From: Jacaranda mimosifolia
Taxonomy: Eukaryota > Streptophyta > Magnoliopsida > Lamiales > Bignoniaceae
NCBI GenBank assembly: GCA_018894105.1
Contig: CM032123.1
Span: forward strand, 9,611,001 to 9,675,000
DNA: 64,000 nt
Direction: 5' to 3'
A program made the position numbers and the translations under genes. Of this stretch, positions 23,097-35,163 are shown in pieces; position 1 is the stretch's first letter, and every line of letters starts with the position of its first letter. The notes beneath the pieces are model-generated. The model was not told the DNA's origin. It ran no database searches and saw nothing but the letters and a program-made list of their open reading frames with translations.

Positions 23097-23101
23097 TATA
23101 G
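23097..23101. other. Target site duplication of solo LTR, right
   Basis: tatag, identical to 19581-19585. Confidence 0.85.
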
Positions 23102-24007
23102 AGTCTTTTGAAAGTAATTTCATTAATATTCTTAGGTGCTAGCATTTTTTTTCTCTCTATTCTGTGTGTCCTCTTTATCTTTTAGTATTTTTTCTTTCTA
23201 TCTCTTTGTGTGCATCTTTAGTTCTTTATTCAGAGTGTTTATTGTTTATATGATTTTGTTGTTCACATTTTTTATTTTATTTTATTTTTTTAGTTTATTT
23301 TAGGTATATTACATGATGAAAGAGATTTTTGGGATTTTAATGCTATAATTTTCTTTTCAAGCTAAATAAAATATATCATTTAGCTTCTTTTTTCTTTTTC
23401 TTTTATTGTTGTCTATTATTTAGCTTTTATTGTTATTAAATTTGTAAATTTCTATATCTTTTTGGTTTACTACTAAGTTTATGTTATCAATTCATTTATT
23501 ATGATATTTATTAATTGCGCTTAATATTTTTAATTTAATTTAATTTTTATTGGTTACATTTCTCTCTTTATTGATAAATTTTGTCATTTAATTTTTATTT
23601 TTTTTAAATTGTTATACATTTAGTATCCTTTTAGTCATTTTTTAATCAAGTTATTAATTTATTGTTAAATTTTGTAATTTATTTTTCAATTTGCATTTTT
23701 TAGTTCATCTAATTTATAATTTTATAGGATGAGATCTATTTTTTTATTTTCAAATTTTATTTAACTTTTTGAATATTTATAATTTTAGAAGTATGTCATT
23801 TAATTTTTACTGTATATTCATATATTTATAATTATGTATGTATAAGTATGTATAATTCGAACTCTTTTTAAAATTTTTATATATTACATCAATATATATT
23901 CTTAGATCATTTTTGATCTATTTAAAAAATTTATGAGATGGTTATTTCAATAGAAAATACAGCTATTAACTTTTTAAGTTTGTAACTCTGGACATTATTT
24001 AGTCCAT

Positions 24008-24029
24008 CAATATATATATATATATATAT
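24008..24029. repeat. (TA)n microsatellite
   Basis: A pure TA run of about 22 bases in the body of element B1. Similar runs are at about 26304-26324, 28580-28600 and 36226-36239. Confidence 0.9.
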
Positions 24030-25059
24030 CTAACTTTATTTATTTTTATTTTTTTTAATTTTGATTGTTTGAAAGATTACAACATTTATTTTTTTATTTT
24101 TATTTTTATTTTTATTTTTTTTGCTATTTGTGAAATATAATATGAAGATCCAATTAAATTTATACTAAAGAATTGGGAATTAACATAATAATTTATTTTT
24201 TTCCATATTTTATTTTACATTCTAATTTCATTCTTATATCCTATCACTAATTCCTATTTTTAAATTAATTTTGCGGTTATAATTACTTTATCAATTTATT
24301 ATGATTTTAACTTTGCATTACTAATGTCAAACTATTTTCTTCAATTAATTATTGATAACTAAGCTATGAGTCAAATTAAAATGTTTCTATAAACTGATAT
24401 ACTAATATTGATCTTAACTTTATAATTATTTTATATATTTGTTTTAATTTTTAATTTTTATTTTTTGAACCTATACTATCATAGTTTTGTCTTAATTTAT
24501 TTTTAATCAAAAATCAAAACTAAATAAGACTTTTCTAATCCTTGGCAGCCAATACATTATCTAGTTCATTATATTTTAAATTTTAACTTAATATATACTC
24601 ATCCTCTTTCATATCTAAAATAATCTTAAAGTATTACAATTTGAAGTTTTTTCAAACGACTTTTAAGCCATCAATCTTGTGTTCTATATCATTCTCATAT
24701 ATTTTTAGTTTTTAATGCAACTATCGTTAGCTTTTGATTGCATAATATTTTTTTATTATTATAATAAAGTACATAATCATATTCATAGACTTTTATTTTT
24801 GGATGTTTTAATTTTTCTTAACTTCTTGCTAAATAATCTTAAAATTTATTTTTTATGACATCATGTATATGAGACGTCTTTATATGTTGCAAACTTTTAA
24901 ATACTAAATTTTAAAGCTTTAAATTTAATTTTACCCATTACTTAATTTTTTTGCGATACTTTTATTTTTATATTATTATTTTAGTTATATTTATAATTAA
25001 ATAATTATATTAATATATAGTAATTTTAAAATCTGTGCAAAGCATGGGGATAATGCTAA

Positions 25060-25071
25060 TTTGTAATAGTA
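25060..25071 (-). mobile_element. Helitron-like 5' fragment E, first 12 bases
   Basis: On the minus strand TACTATTACAAA follows the CTAG end of B2 and precedes the inverted end of B1. Together with 19218-19027 it rebuilds a 5' end lacking TCTA. That missing TCTA is found at 28335-28332, on the other side of B2. Confidence 0.6.
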
Positions 25072-28000
25072 CTAGCATGTGCCCGGTGCGATGCACCAAA
25101 AATGATTATATAATTGAATAATTTATTTATATTTATTTTACTTTGTGTGATTAAAATATGAATTGTAATTATTTTTAGCATTTAATTTAAAAAAATCTAT
25201 TACTATTTAAACAAAATAATATGAATATTTCAATTAAAAATATTATGTTTGAAGATAATTTATACATAAATAAGTTGTAGAATATCAAGAATTTCTCACT
25301 CTAAGTTTATAATTTATAAAATGATAAAATTTAAAAAAATAAATAAAATAATTAATGAAAATGAAAATAGCACAAAATATTTTACTGAATATGCTTTTTA
25401 AATTATATATATATTTATACATACATATTTTGATATGATAAATAAGAAAATAATTTTTTTATCCTATAAAGCTTTTTTGTATGATCTCTTAATAATGTGA
25501 AAGTTTACTTACAATTTTCATGACATTTTAGAATTTTAAATATTAAATATTTATTGTTAGAGTAACTATATAATAGCTTTGTACTTTTATCTATGAATAT
25601 AGCTTACATTAGGTTATTAATTATTTGACAACTAATTCAATAAGTAGTTTGTAACATATAATTTTTATAAGTTAAAATATCTCTTAATATTAAATATAAA
25701 TCTGATAAGTAAAATTTATTTATTTATTTATTTTATTTATATATGTAGTTATTTTATTATTTTTAAAATTATTAATTGACATATATTTTGTACATAAATA
25801 AAATAATAAGTTAATTTTATGTATTCAGTTTAAAATAAAAATATTAGTCTCTCATAAGTTTCTTTTACAACTAGAATATAAAATTATAAATAATTAAATG
25901 GATACTTATTTTCAGTCAAAATTTTCGATCTCACATCATCAATTTATGTAAAAATATTTTTATGAATTACTATAAGCAAAAATATTAAAATAAATATGCG
26001 CGATATATAATTATAAATTGTGTAATTAAATATATTGAAAAATATAAAAATTGATATCATTTGCTATTTAAGTGGTCATTTATCGAACTTTTCAAAATTT
26101 TCAACTATGTCAACTATATACATCCATATAAAAGAATTTCTTTCAAATAATTGAAATTGAGTTCTCCATTTTTATGTTGCTAATTAAAAAACTATAGTGA
26201 TTTAAATTTAATAATACAAAAATAAAGTTCAAAGTTTATAGTTGTTGTAAGAAGTAACTATTTATATTTGAAACATATTCTTCCATGAAATTATTTGTTA
26301 TATTATATATATATATATATATATATTATTTTATCTTAAAAAAACATTTTACTTATCTAAATATATAATTGTAAAAATAATTGAATTTTAAAAACTTTGA
26401 TAAATTGAGGACTTGCATATCAATTAATTTATAATTAGTCATTTCTCAAACTTCTAACTCTTTAATAAAGAAGTGATGATATGATATTTTACATAATATT
26501 TGTTTCTCTTTCATAAGCAACAAATAAGTTGTGAAACTTTTTAAGTAAGTCATGATGTTTAGAGATAATTATGATTGTTAAGTATTTTAATTTTTCTTTT
26601 GAAGTTCTAGAAAATAATTATGTAATTAATAAATAAAAATAATTTATTTGATCAAATGATTGAATGTTTTTATTTATTTATTAATTTTTTGATTAGAAAT
26701 AATTGAATATTGCATTACTTCAACTAAAAATAATGTGATTGCATTTATATAAATACAAAAAAAAATTAAATATAAAAATTAATTGTTGTTTTGAAATAAC
26801 TTAGTTATCAACTACTTTTTGGGGATAAATTTCAAGCTTTTTTGGATAAAAAGGTATAATTAAATTAAAAAGAAAAATTCTCACTCTTTAAATAAAAAAT
26901 AAGTTAATATTTATTAGATAATTTCATTACTTCATATATTCATTTAAGTTTTGATAGTTAATATTATCAAAGTGAGTATAAATTACTAAATATGAAATAT
27001 ATTAATTGTGTAAAAATATTTACTTGGCAATGAAATTTTAATTTTTAGTTGTATATACGTAATTTTTTATAAATAATTTATTTATTAAAGACAAATAAAA
27101 TAATTTTCTTATAAAAAAATTATAAATAAGTAAAGATTCAACCAATTGAAATAAACTTATCAAAGCACATGATATTATATAGAAAAATGATAAAAAAAAT
27201 TCTTTCTTATATGCACATAATTATAAATAGTTAACTCAAGTGCTAATTTAATGAATATTTTCTATAGAAAAATATATAGTGTTTCTTCATTCATTTGATA
27301 AGAAAATTGAAATAATTTTAACAACTTAATAAAATTATAATATTTTTAAATATTTCATAACATCACACTATTTGAGGTACATTATTCAAATATAAAGTGT
27401 ATATATATTTTTATCTAGATAAATCGAGAGAGTTGCAAATAAAATAATAGTAAAATAAAAATATTCGATATCAAAGATAGATTCTTATATGAGATACAAA
27501 AATATTTGAAAATAGTATAAAAATTAAATATATAAAATATAATTAATTAAAATAACAAAGTATTGCATGCTGAAACTTTTAAGTAATATAAAAGTTACAA
27601 TCCTAAGTTGGCTATGAGAACTTTAATTTTAAATAAATATTGAGGAAACAATAAAGTAATAATATTGCTAAAATATTTAAATGTATTAGAAAAGTATCTA
27701 ATCAATTTTGAATTAAAAAAAAAAAAAACAATGTAAAGATGTGTTTCAAAAAAATATTAAATTTTTTCTACAAAATGAACTTTAAATTAATTAAAAAGAA
27801 AAAAGAAACATCATTATATACTGCTAATTGGGGAAAGAAGTCATAAAATTAAAAATATAAAATTGTACTACGAACAATGTAAAAGTAACATGTAAAAGGA
27901 ATAATTGTAGAATAATAAACTTTATATATAAAATAAATAAAATATTTATCTATTAATCTTGTGATAAATTAAATTTATAAGATAGAATTTTGTGATAAGA

Positions 28001-28331
28001 GTACTTAACATGATGCTTATAAAATATTTTTTAAATATAAACTTATTTAGTGAGATAAAAATATGATTATACATATTTTTTGAATTATTTTATGAGATAA
28101 AAATCTATATCGCAATTCTGGATAAACATAACATGATATTTTAGTTATAATAGATAAAGTGATCGTATTAAAATGAAATATAAAAGCAAATAAACAACCA
28201 ATGAAATTTTTTTAACTGAATTAAAATACTCAAAATTATAAGAATTTGACATTTGGATAAAATTGGACAATTAAAATCAAAATTGCACAATTATGGATCC
28301 CACAACATTGTGCTATGTATAATATTATAGA
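25072..28331 (-). mobile_element. Helitron-like element B2, 3.26 kb
   Basis: On the minus strand it starts A|TCTATAATATTATACATAG at 28331 and ends GGGCACATGCTAG|T at 25072. The hairpin ggtgc-atc-gcacc lies 9 bases before the CTAG end, as in typical Helitrons. The body is AT-rich and non-coding; its 5' half matches element C (4900-6140). No Rep/helicase text is present. Confidence 0.72.
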
Positions 28332-28546
28332 TAGATAAATACATTTTAAATTTTGAATGAAAGAAATTAGAAATAAGATACAATTATATCGGTTAGTGAT
28401 AATAATCAACAACTAATGAAAATTTTTTAATTGAATTAAAATACTTAAAATTCTAAAAAAAATTCATTTGGCTAAAATTGTACAATTAGAACCAAAATTG
28501 TATAATTGTGGGTCTCACACTATTGTACTATATATAATAGTATATA
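28332..28546 (-). mobile_element. Helitron-like 5' fragment D
   Basis: A 215-bp piece whose minus-strand start reads TATACTATTATATATAGTAC, matching Helitron 5' ends after loss of the first bases. It parallels fragment E over its length and stops at the same point, where B2 begins. The bases 28335-28332 (TCTA on the minus strand) probably belong to E. Confidence 0.6.
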
Positions 28547-29460
28547 TTAATAAAGATAAATCGATATATTTTGTTGGTTCAATATATATATATATATATA
28601 TTATGCTATTGATATTAAGTCTTCATCCAAAAATAAGAAGGATATTGAAAGAGAAAGGCAAAAAAAAAAAAAAAAAAAAAAAGGAATGTCAAGCGTGATA
28701 ATATATAATATTTTTCCTATGAACTAATATAATGTGAAATAAAGGGTTGTTATACAAATATTTAATTTTTGGGTGAATATATGATAGAAAGTTATCAAAA
28801 ATCAAATTTGACGCAAAATACTTTGTAACTACAATATTTTTGATGCAATTCAAACGAAAAAAAAGGAAATATATTAAATCATATTGAATTTTTTGTCCGA
28901 TTTTGGATATTCACTTAATTGTGATAAATTGATATAGATCTTATAGAATATTGAGTTAAATTTAGATGCAAATTTTGATAAATCGAATTCGAATTTAGAT
29001 AACGTTGATTTGATTTAAATTCAATCCGTTAGGAGTCCTAAATGTCATTATAGCAATATAGCTATTTCAACTTACCCACTTAAACCCAAGTCACATGTTA
29101 AACCCAACCCAATCAAAATAAATTGGTTTGTGTTGGGCCATTAGATTCTCTATAAAAATATCGAACTTAGGACTCTATTTATGTTTGGCAAAATATTGTT
29201 TAAAATTGAGAATTTTATAATTACAAATATTGTAAGTAATAACTTAACTGTGTTATGGTGTTTAGGTTAGAAAAGAAATTGAAACCGTAGAAGTCTTTCT
29301 TTAGTGTTTGTGTTTGTACACGTAAAACAAAAAATAGAGTTTCCACTCAAATTTGTGTTTAAGATTGTGTTTGATTATATTTATTTAAAATATTTTATAA
29401 CATGCTTTGAAACTTATAAAATGCTATTTTATTTTAAAAATAAGCTCTTCAAGTATCTCC
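28547..29460. other. AT-rich spacer, nothing recognised
   Basis: It contains a TA run (28580-28600) and an A run of about 22 (28661-28682). The rest shows no protein match or element ends that I can support. The part just before 29461 should be whatever copia III's truncated 5' LTR was joined to. Confidence 0.6.
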
Positions 29461-29746
29461 ATTTTTGGGGTGTTTAAACTCTGTTTTCTTATGTTTTTAC
29501 TTTTGAGATCCTATTCCAATTAGTTCTATACTATTTAGGAGATTTTCTCTCTAGATGGAAGTTAGAATGAGAAAGTTGGGTGTCCTTGTGAGATTTGTGA
29601 GACTGAAATTTGTACTTGACAATTGATTTAAAATTAATCTCTTTGTTAGGTGGAGTAGGCATCAAGTTAAATCTTATGTTCTGTTATTGAATTTCTTTGC
29701 AGGTATTTTCTAAATTATTATTATTTGGTCTTTTTGGGTTATAACA
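29461..29746 (+). repeat. Copia III 5' LTR, truncated
   Basis: 286 bases align with the last 295 or so bases of the 3' LTR (from about 34003), for example taggagattttctctct and gtggagtaggca. The first half, including the GC-rich block, is absent. It ends GGGTTATAACA. Confidence 0.88.
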
Positions 29747-29748
29747 AA

Positions 29749-29763
29749 CTAGTATCAAGAGCC
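29749..29763 (+). other. Copia III primer-binding site
   Basis: CTAGTATCAAGAGCC is a mutated TGGTATCAGAGCC, the initiator-Met tRNA site, two bases after the LTR end. Confidence 0.8.
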
Positions 29764-29775
29764 AAATTAACTAAG

Positions 29776-30500
29776 ATGTTCATGATGAAATACGAGATAG
29801 AGAAGTTTGATGGAAAAAAAGGACTTTGAATTGTAAAAGATGAAGATGCACATCCTCCTATGTCAATAAGGTTTGCAAAGAGAGCTAAATGGCAGAAATT
29901 TCTTGCCAGAGACACTTTTAGAGGAGGACAGGGATGAATTTATCACAAAAGCTTATGACGCTCTGTTACTATCGCTGGCAGATAATGTACTGAGAGAGGT
30001 TGCCGTAGAAATTATACCAATTGGACTGTGGTCAAAGCTAGAGAGTCTATATATGACGAAGTCCCTTACAAATAAACTATTTTGAAACAGTGGATATACA
30101 CCCTCATGATGAAGGAAGTTACATCTATTACTCAGTATATTAATTATTTCAATAAGGTGGTGTTAGATCTCACTAGTACAGACATACAAATTGAGAATGA
30201 AGATCAGCATTGATTCTTTTGTATTTTTTGTCTAAATCTTTTGAGCATATGATTACTACTTTACTATATGGAAAAGATATGTTAACAATGGAGGATGTAA
30301 ATGCCTCATTGAATTCAAATGAATTCAGAAAGCATGTCCTGCACGATAGTGAAAGTGGGAGCGGATTTGTTGCAAAGTGGAGACTGTAAGAAAGGGTAAG
30401 GAGTACAGGCCAATCTAAGTCCTGAGGCAAGCCTAAATCTAACGACAAATGGTATAGTTGTGAAGGAAATGAGCACTGGAAGCCAAATTTCTCGTAACGT
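29776..30500 (+). pseudogene. Copia III gag, decayed
   Basis: The start at 29776 gives MFMMKYEIEKFDGK, followed by a stop. 29873-30085 is a clear UBN2-type capsid piece: FLPETLLEEDRDEFITKAYD, LLLSLADNVLREVAVE, LWSKLESLYMTKSLTNKL. Further text (LEHMITTLLY-like, and MEDVNASLNSNEFRKHVL near 30290-30345) and a degenerate zinc knuckle region (about 30440-30490) follow in other frames. It parallels copia I gag block by block. Confidence 0.85.
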
Positions 30501-30539
30501 GGAAAGGCGAAGGATTTGTGTAAATCTTCTAGTTAGAAA

Positions 30540-31075
30540 TGGGATTATGTTGCTAGAATTGTTGAGGATGAGTTTGATGGAGCACTTGTTTTCAATGTTA
30601 CTGAGAGTCATCTGAGTTTTGAGTGAATTTTAGATAGTGGTTATTCATACTATATGTGTTCATAAGAGGATTAGTTCACAACTTATTGCAAATACGATAC
30701 GTTAAAATGCTTGTGGAAAATAATGCATCTTGCAGAGTTGTAGAGATTAGCATAGTGAGTATGAGAATGCAGGATGGAATTGTGAGGACGTTAATAGATA
30801 TGCATCATGTTCCTGATTTGAAGAAAAACCTAATTCGCTTGGTACATTATATAAGAATAGATGTGAGTATAGAACTCGAGATGGAGTTCTAAGAGTTTCA
30901 AAACGTGCTCTACTAATCATAAAGAGGGAGAAAAGGAATGGCTTTTTTACATTTTATAGGGTAGCATAATTCCTGGTATTACAACAGTGTCTTCATCGCT
31001 TAGTAATACTATGAGGTTGTGGTATATGCGACTTGGTCATATGAGTGAGAAGGGGATATTAGAGTGAGCAAATGG
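30540..31075 (+). pseudogene. Copia III protease, decayed
   Basis: Around 30630 the text ILDSGYSYYM corresponds to the DSGxSxHM active site of copia I; the His is Tyr here. 30656-30892 continues with VEISIVSMRMQDGIVRTLID and HHVPDLKKNLIRL, the end of the protease domain. The gag-pre-integrase piece (LWYMRLGHMSEKG-like) is at about 31015-31060. Confidence 0.82.
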
Positions 31076-31800
31076 GGTTTGCTTTGTGGAGAAAAAATTG
31101 TGGAGCTAGATTTTTATGAGCAGTGTTCTTAGCAAGCAGCATAGGGTAAAGTTCAGCACCGCAGTTTATAGGACCAAGGGCACCTTGGATTATGTTCACT
31201 TATCTTTATGGGCCTGATCAAGTTCCCTTAAAGGTGGTGCGAGGTACATATTGACATTCATTGATAACTTCTCACATAGAGTATAGTTGTACTTGTTGAA
31301 ACATAAGGATGAGGTATTTGTCAACTTCAAGCAGTAGAAGAACTTGATTGAGAAGCAGACTAGGAAGGAGGTCAAACACTTGAGGACTAACAATAGCTTG
31401 GAGTTTTGCAATAAGGAATTTCAATAGTTTTGCGATACGATGGCATTGTAAGGCTTGCACAATTGTTCATACACCACAGCAAAATGAGTTGCAAATCGGA
31501 CGAAATAGAGCTATTTTGGAGAAAGCTAGATGTATGCTCTTTAACATTGAATTGTCCAAGGATTTTTAGGCTGAAGCTGTTGACATTGCTTGTTATTTGT
31601 TGAATAAGTCACTATTGTTTGCTTTGGACTGCAAGAGACTAATGGAAGTACAATCAAGGTCTCTTGCTGATTACTAAAGTTTGAGGATATTTGGGTGTCC
31701 GACCTATGCTCATATTCATGATGGAAAGCTTGAGCCAAAGGGCAAGAAAGTATATTGCTAGACTACGTAGATAGAGTCAAGGTTTATCATTTGTAGTATT
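31075..31800 (+). pseudogene. Copia III integrase, decayed
   Basis: Readable pieces are the zinc-finger end (KQHRVKFSTAVY near 31130), a core start (YVHLSLWA-like near 31190), IDNFSHRV and LLKHKDEVFVNFKQ (31260-31335), and the later core NRAILEKARCMLFNIELSKD (31505-31560) with AEAVDIACYLLNKS and LRIFGCPTYAHIHDGKLEPK. Several stops interrupt it. Confidence 0.82.
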
Positions 31801-32099
31801 TTGATGACAAGGGCTTTGAGATAATTATTAGTAGGAATGTGACATTCAATAAATCTACTACGTTGAAGAAAGTAGAGCATGGTGAAAATAGTTAAGAAGG
31901 TATTAAGGAGAAGGTGGAGCTTGAGATTGGCACTCCATAAATTTCAAAAGAGAAGTAGAAGGTAGTAGATGAAGTTAGTGAGAGCTCATTATCCCCTAAG
32001 CAGCAACAAGAAACTAATTTACTACAAAATTATTATTTGCCTGGCCATAGAGAGAGGAGGTAGATCAACCACTACATCAATTTAGATATTCAAATCTGG

Positions 32100-33640
32100 T
32101 TGCTTGTGTATTGAGTTGGTCGAGGAGTTCGCAGGAGATGATCCAGTTATATATAGAGAGGCTATTTCTCACACAGATTCTAATAAATAGATAGCTGCTA
32201 TGAGTGAAGAGATAGAGTCATTACAAAAGAATAACACATGAGAGCTGGGTGATATACTTAAAGGGAATAAAATTGTTGGATGTAAGTAGATCTACAAAAG
32301 GAAAGAAGGAATTCCAGTGGTTGAGGATGCTTGTTGAAAGCGGGTTCTATGCATAGAGAGAGAGTTGACGTCCATGAGGTGTTCTCTCCGGTTGTAGAGC
32401 ACAATTTCATTCGTGTGTTGCTTGCCATGATATATGGAAGTGAAAACTCATTCTTACATAGTGAGTTGGAGGAGCAGATTTACATTAGTCAATTAGAGGA
32501 ATTCGTTATTTCCAGAAAGAGAGAGCATATATGCCTTTTGAAGAGGTCTTTGTAGGGCTTGAAGTAGTCTCCCAGGTAGTGGTATAAGAGGTTTAATACA
32601 TTTATTGTTAAGATTGGATACGCTAGAAGCATTTATTATTGTTGTGTATTGTAAGAAGTATAGTGATGGTTTTTTCATTTATTTGTTGCTTTATAGTGAT
32701 GATATGTTGATTGCCTCTAAAAACATATCTGACATCAATCTGTTAAAAGCTTAGTTGAGTGAAGAATTTGAGATGAAGAATTGGGGCAATGCGAAAAGGA
32801 TACTGGGCATAGAGATTATCCAACATTGATAGTCTGGATTGTTGTACTTGTCTCAATAAAAATATATTGAGAAAGTACTAGAGCATTTTGGAATGAATAA
32901 GTCCAAGCTAGTTAGTGCACCACTTGTAGCTCATTTTAGGCTCTCATCAAATCTATCATCGAGTACTAAGAAGGAGGTAGGGCACATGTCTAATATGTCA
33001 TATGCTAGTGCAGTTGGGAGTTTGATGTATGCCATGGTATGCACTAAGTTAAATATTTGACATGCTATTAGTGTTGTGAGTAGGTATATGCACAAGTTGG
33101 GGAAGAGCATTAAAAGGTAGTGAAATGGATTATGAGGTATTTGAGAGGTTCTGTGGATAGATGTTTGATGTATAGTCAACTGAATCTACTACTAGACATG
33201 TTTGTTATGTGGATGCAAACTATGCCAGAGATTTAGCTAGTAGAAGGTCTATAACAAGCTAACTATTTTATATTTAGAGTTGTACTATTAGTTAGAAGGC
33301 GACTTTGTAAGCTTTAGTAGCATTGCCCACAATAGAAGCTGAGTACATAGCTTTAGTTGAAAGCGTGAACAAAGCATTTGGCTGAAAGGGTTAATTGATG
33401 ATATGGATGTGAGTTCTGATATTACTAATGCATTTTATGATAGTTAAAGTGCCATACATTTGTCAAAGAATCAAGCATGTCACGAGAGAATAAAGCACAT
33501 TGATGTGATGTATCACTTAGCTCGGGATATGGTGTCTCAAGGTTTTATCTTGGTTGATAAGGTTGGACTAAGGATAATTCAGTAGATTTGTTGATGAATA
33601 CTATTTTGGGAATTAATCTTGGATTTGATAAATATTTGCA
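32100..33640 (+). pseudogene. Copia III reverse transcriptase and RNase H
   Basis: RT begins near 32110 (VEEFAGDDPVIYREA-like). 32331-32555 includes VHEVFSPVVEHNFIRVLLAM and FLHSELEEQIYISQLEEF, the fingers and palm text missing from copia I. The catalytic motif at about 32690 reads LYSDDMLIAS, with Ser for the usual Val. Thumb and connection follow (KYIEKVLEHFGMNKSK, RYMHKLGKS), then RNase H up to RIKHIDVMYHLARDMVSQG near 33490-33540. There are at least a dozen stops. Confidence 0.88.
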
Positions 33641-33697
33641 GACTCGGATTATTGCCCTTTGGGAGATACAAAGATGATAGAGGGAGAATTTCAAGTC

Positions 33698-33709
33698 AAG
33701 GTGGAGAAT
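33698..33709 (+). other. Copia III polypurine tract
   Basis: AAGGTGGAGAAT is immediately before the 3' LTR start, as in copia I. Confidence 0.8.
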
Positions 33710-34297
33710 TATTGAGTATGCCTTAAAGTTCTAGTTGGAAACAACAAGAAACAATGAAAATAGCAAAAAAATAATATGAAATGATAGAAATAGGATGAAA
33801 ACAGCAAAGCGGGATAGACTCATCGCGGGCTGGGGCGCAGTCCTTGCGCGCCCTAGTGTGCAAATAGGTTCACACTACGCCAAGGCACAAGTTTGCTGCT
33901 AATGGCCTTTCAATTAGGTTTGCTGGACGGCCGCACTTTGGTGCAACTTTTATGCACTGGGGCATAGCCCGGAGGTCTACTAGGCCATTTCTCGATTTTC
34001 AGGGTATTTAAACCCTTTTTTTATTATTTCACCTTCGAGACCCTAATCCAATTAGTTTTGCATTGTTTAGGAGATTTTCTCTCTGGGAGAAAGTTAGAAC
34101 AAGTGAGTTGGATGTTCTCATGAAATTTATGGAACTTGAATTTGTACTTGGCACATGATTTGAAATTAATAAAATTCATCTCTTTGTCAGGTGGAGTAGG
34201 CACATTGCCGAACCACATTAAATCTTGTGTTCTATTATTGAATTTCTTTGTAGTTATTTCCTAAATCATTATTATTTGGTCTTTTTGGGTTACAACA
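33710..34297 (+). repeat. Copia III 3' LTR
   Basis: The 588-bp LTR begins TATTGAGTATGCC (TG mutated to TA) and ends GGGTTACAACA. A GC-rich block with gcgcgccctagtgtgc-like inverted motifs lies at 33810-33990, as in copia I. Confidence 0.85.
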
Positions 34298-35154
34298 AAT
34301 ATGATTAAATTATGATTTTTATTAAGATTTTAAGAATAAATTAAATAGTTGTTATTTTTTCAAAAGAGCTTATAAGCCCTAAAATCTTATTTTGAGAGAT
34401 TATAAGATATTTTTCTAAAAAAATTACCAAACATTTTATAGCATGCTTTAAGATCCAAAATATTTAATTAAATATTTCGAGAAGTTTATAAACTTACTCC
34501 GGCATCTTGTAAATTAAATCTATATGGTTCATCATTGGGTAGTGGCTAGCAAGTTTTTCTACAGGAATTAGTAAAGAAATTTCCACAAATTTATCAGCAG
34601 ACGACAATTTTCATTAATTTGGAAAATGTTGCTGATACTATTCTAGAAATTTAGTGTCCGTTTGGTTTTATTTTCATTTTCATCATTTTCAAAATATTGG
34701 AAAGTAGTTAGTGGATATAAGTTGAAAATGAGTTTATATTTGGATAGATTGTTTGAAAAGTAATAATTCTGTTGGATTTAGTAGGTTGTAGGTGAAGAGA
34801 GATAGAAATAATAGAATACAGAGAGAAGATATATAGTTTATTGGGAGAAGATATATAAGTTATTGGAGAATATATTTTGAAAATGAAAATGAAAATGTGA
34901 AAAAAGTAATGTGTTTCATTTTTGGAATAGTAGAAAATGTGAAAAGAGGTTTAGATTTTGAGAGAAGTTCTGCTTTAATCTCAATCTTTACATATTAAAA
35001 TTTTACTTTATTGAAATTGACATTTTCTCTTTAATCCTTTTGATGGAACGTAATTAAGAAAACTAATACGCCTTGTACGAATGACATTTTGATAAGTAAT
35101 CAATGTTTTGTGCCCCATGTTAGAAAATATGATTAAATTTTAATATACTTTTAA
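34298..35154. other. AT-rich spacer, nothing recognised
   Basis: No protein similarity, LTR or inverted repeat is supported. A purine-rich stretch with repeated gagagaagatatat lies near 34795-34870. Confidence 0.55.
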
Positions 35155-35163
35155 TTATTACAA

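Larger units (their letters stand above)
19219..25059 (+). mobile_element. Helitron-like element B1, interrupted by a solo LTR
   Basis: It starts A|TCTATACTATTATATATAG at 19219 and ends GATAATGCTAA|T at 25059, with the imperfect hairpin region gtgcaaagcat just before. Taking out the 3511-bp LTR element and 5 duplicated bases leaves about 2.33 kb, close to element A (2.37 kb). The body is an inverted diverged copy of A: 19300-19585 pairs with 8160-8444 and 23097-25059 with 6141-8160. No coding sequence is seen. Confidence 0.7.
29461..34297 (+). mobile_element. Copia III: decayed Ty1/copia retrotransposon
   Basis: The plus-strand element has a 5'-truncated LTR, primer site, gag, protease, integrase, RT, RNase H, polypurine tract and full 3' LTR. 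Its protein text is close to that of copia I (for example FDGK, ADNVLREV, VPDLKKNLI, KHIDV), so the two are relatives, but copia III has many more stops. It keeps the RT and RNase H regions that copia I has lost. The target duplication cannot be tested because the 5' LTR start is missing. Confidence 0.92.

Noticed and set aside
28468..28698. 76-codon frame ending in a poly-Lys stretch
   Set aside because: It is produced by a TA run and an A run at the end of fragment D.
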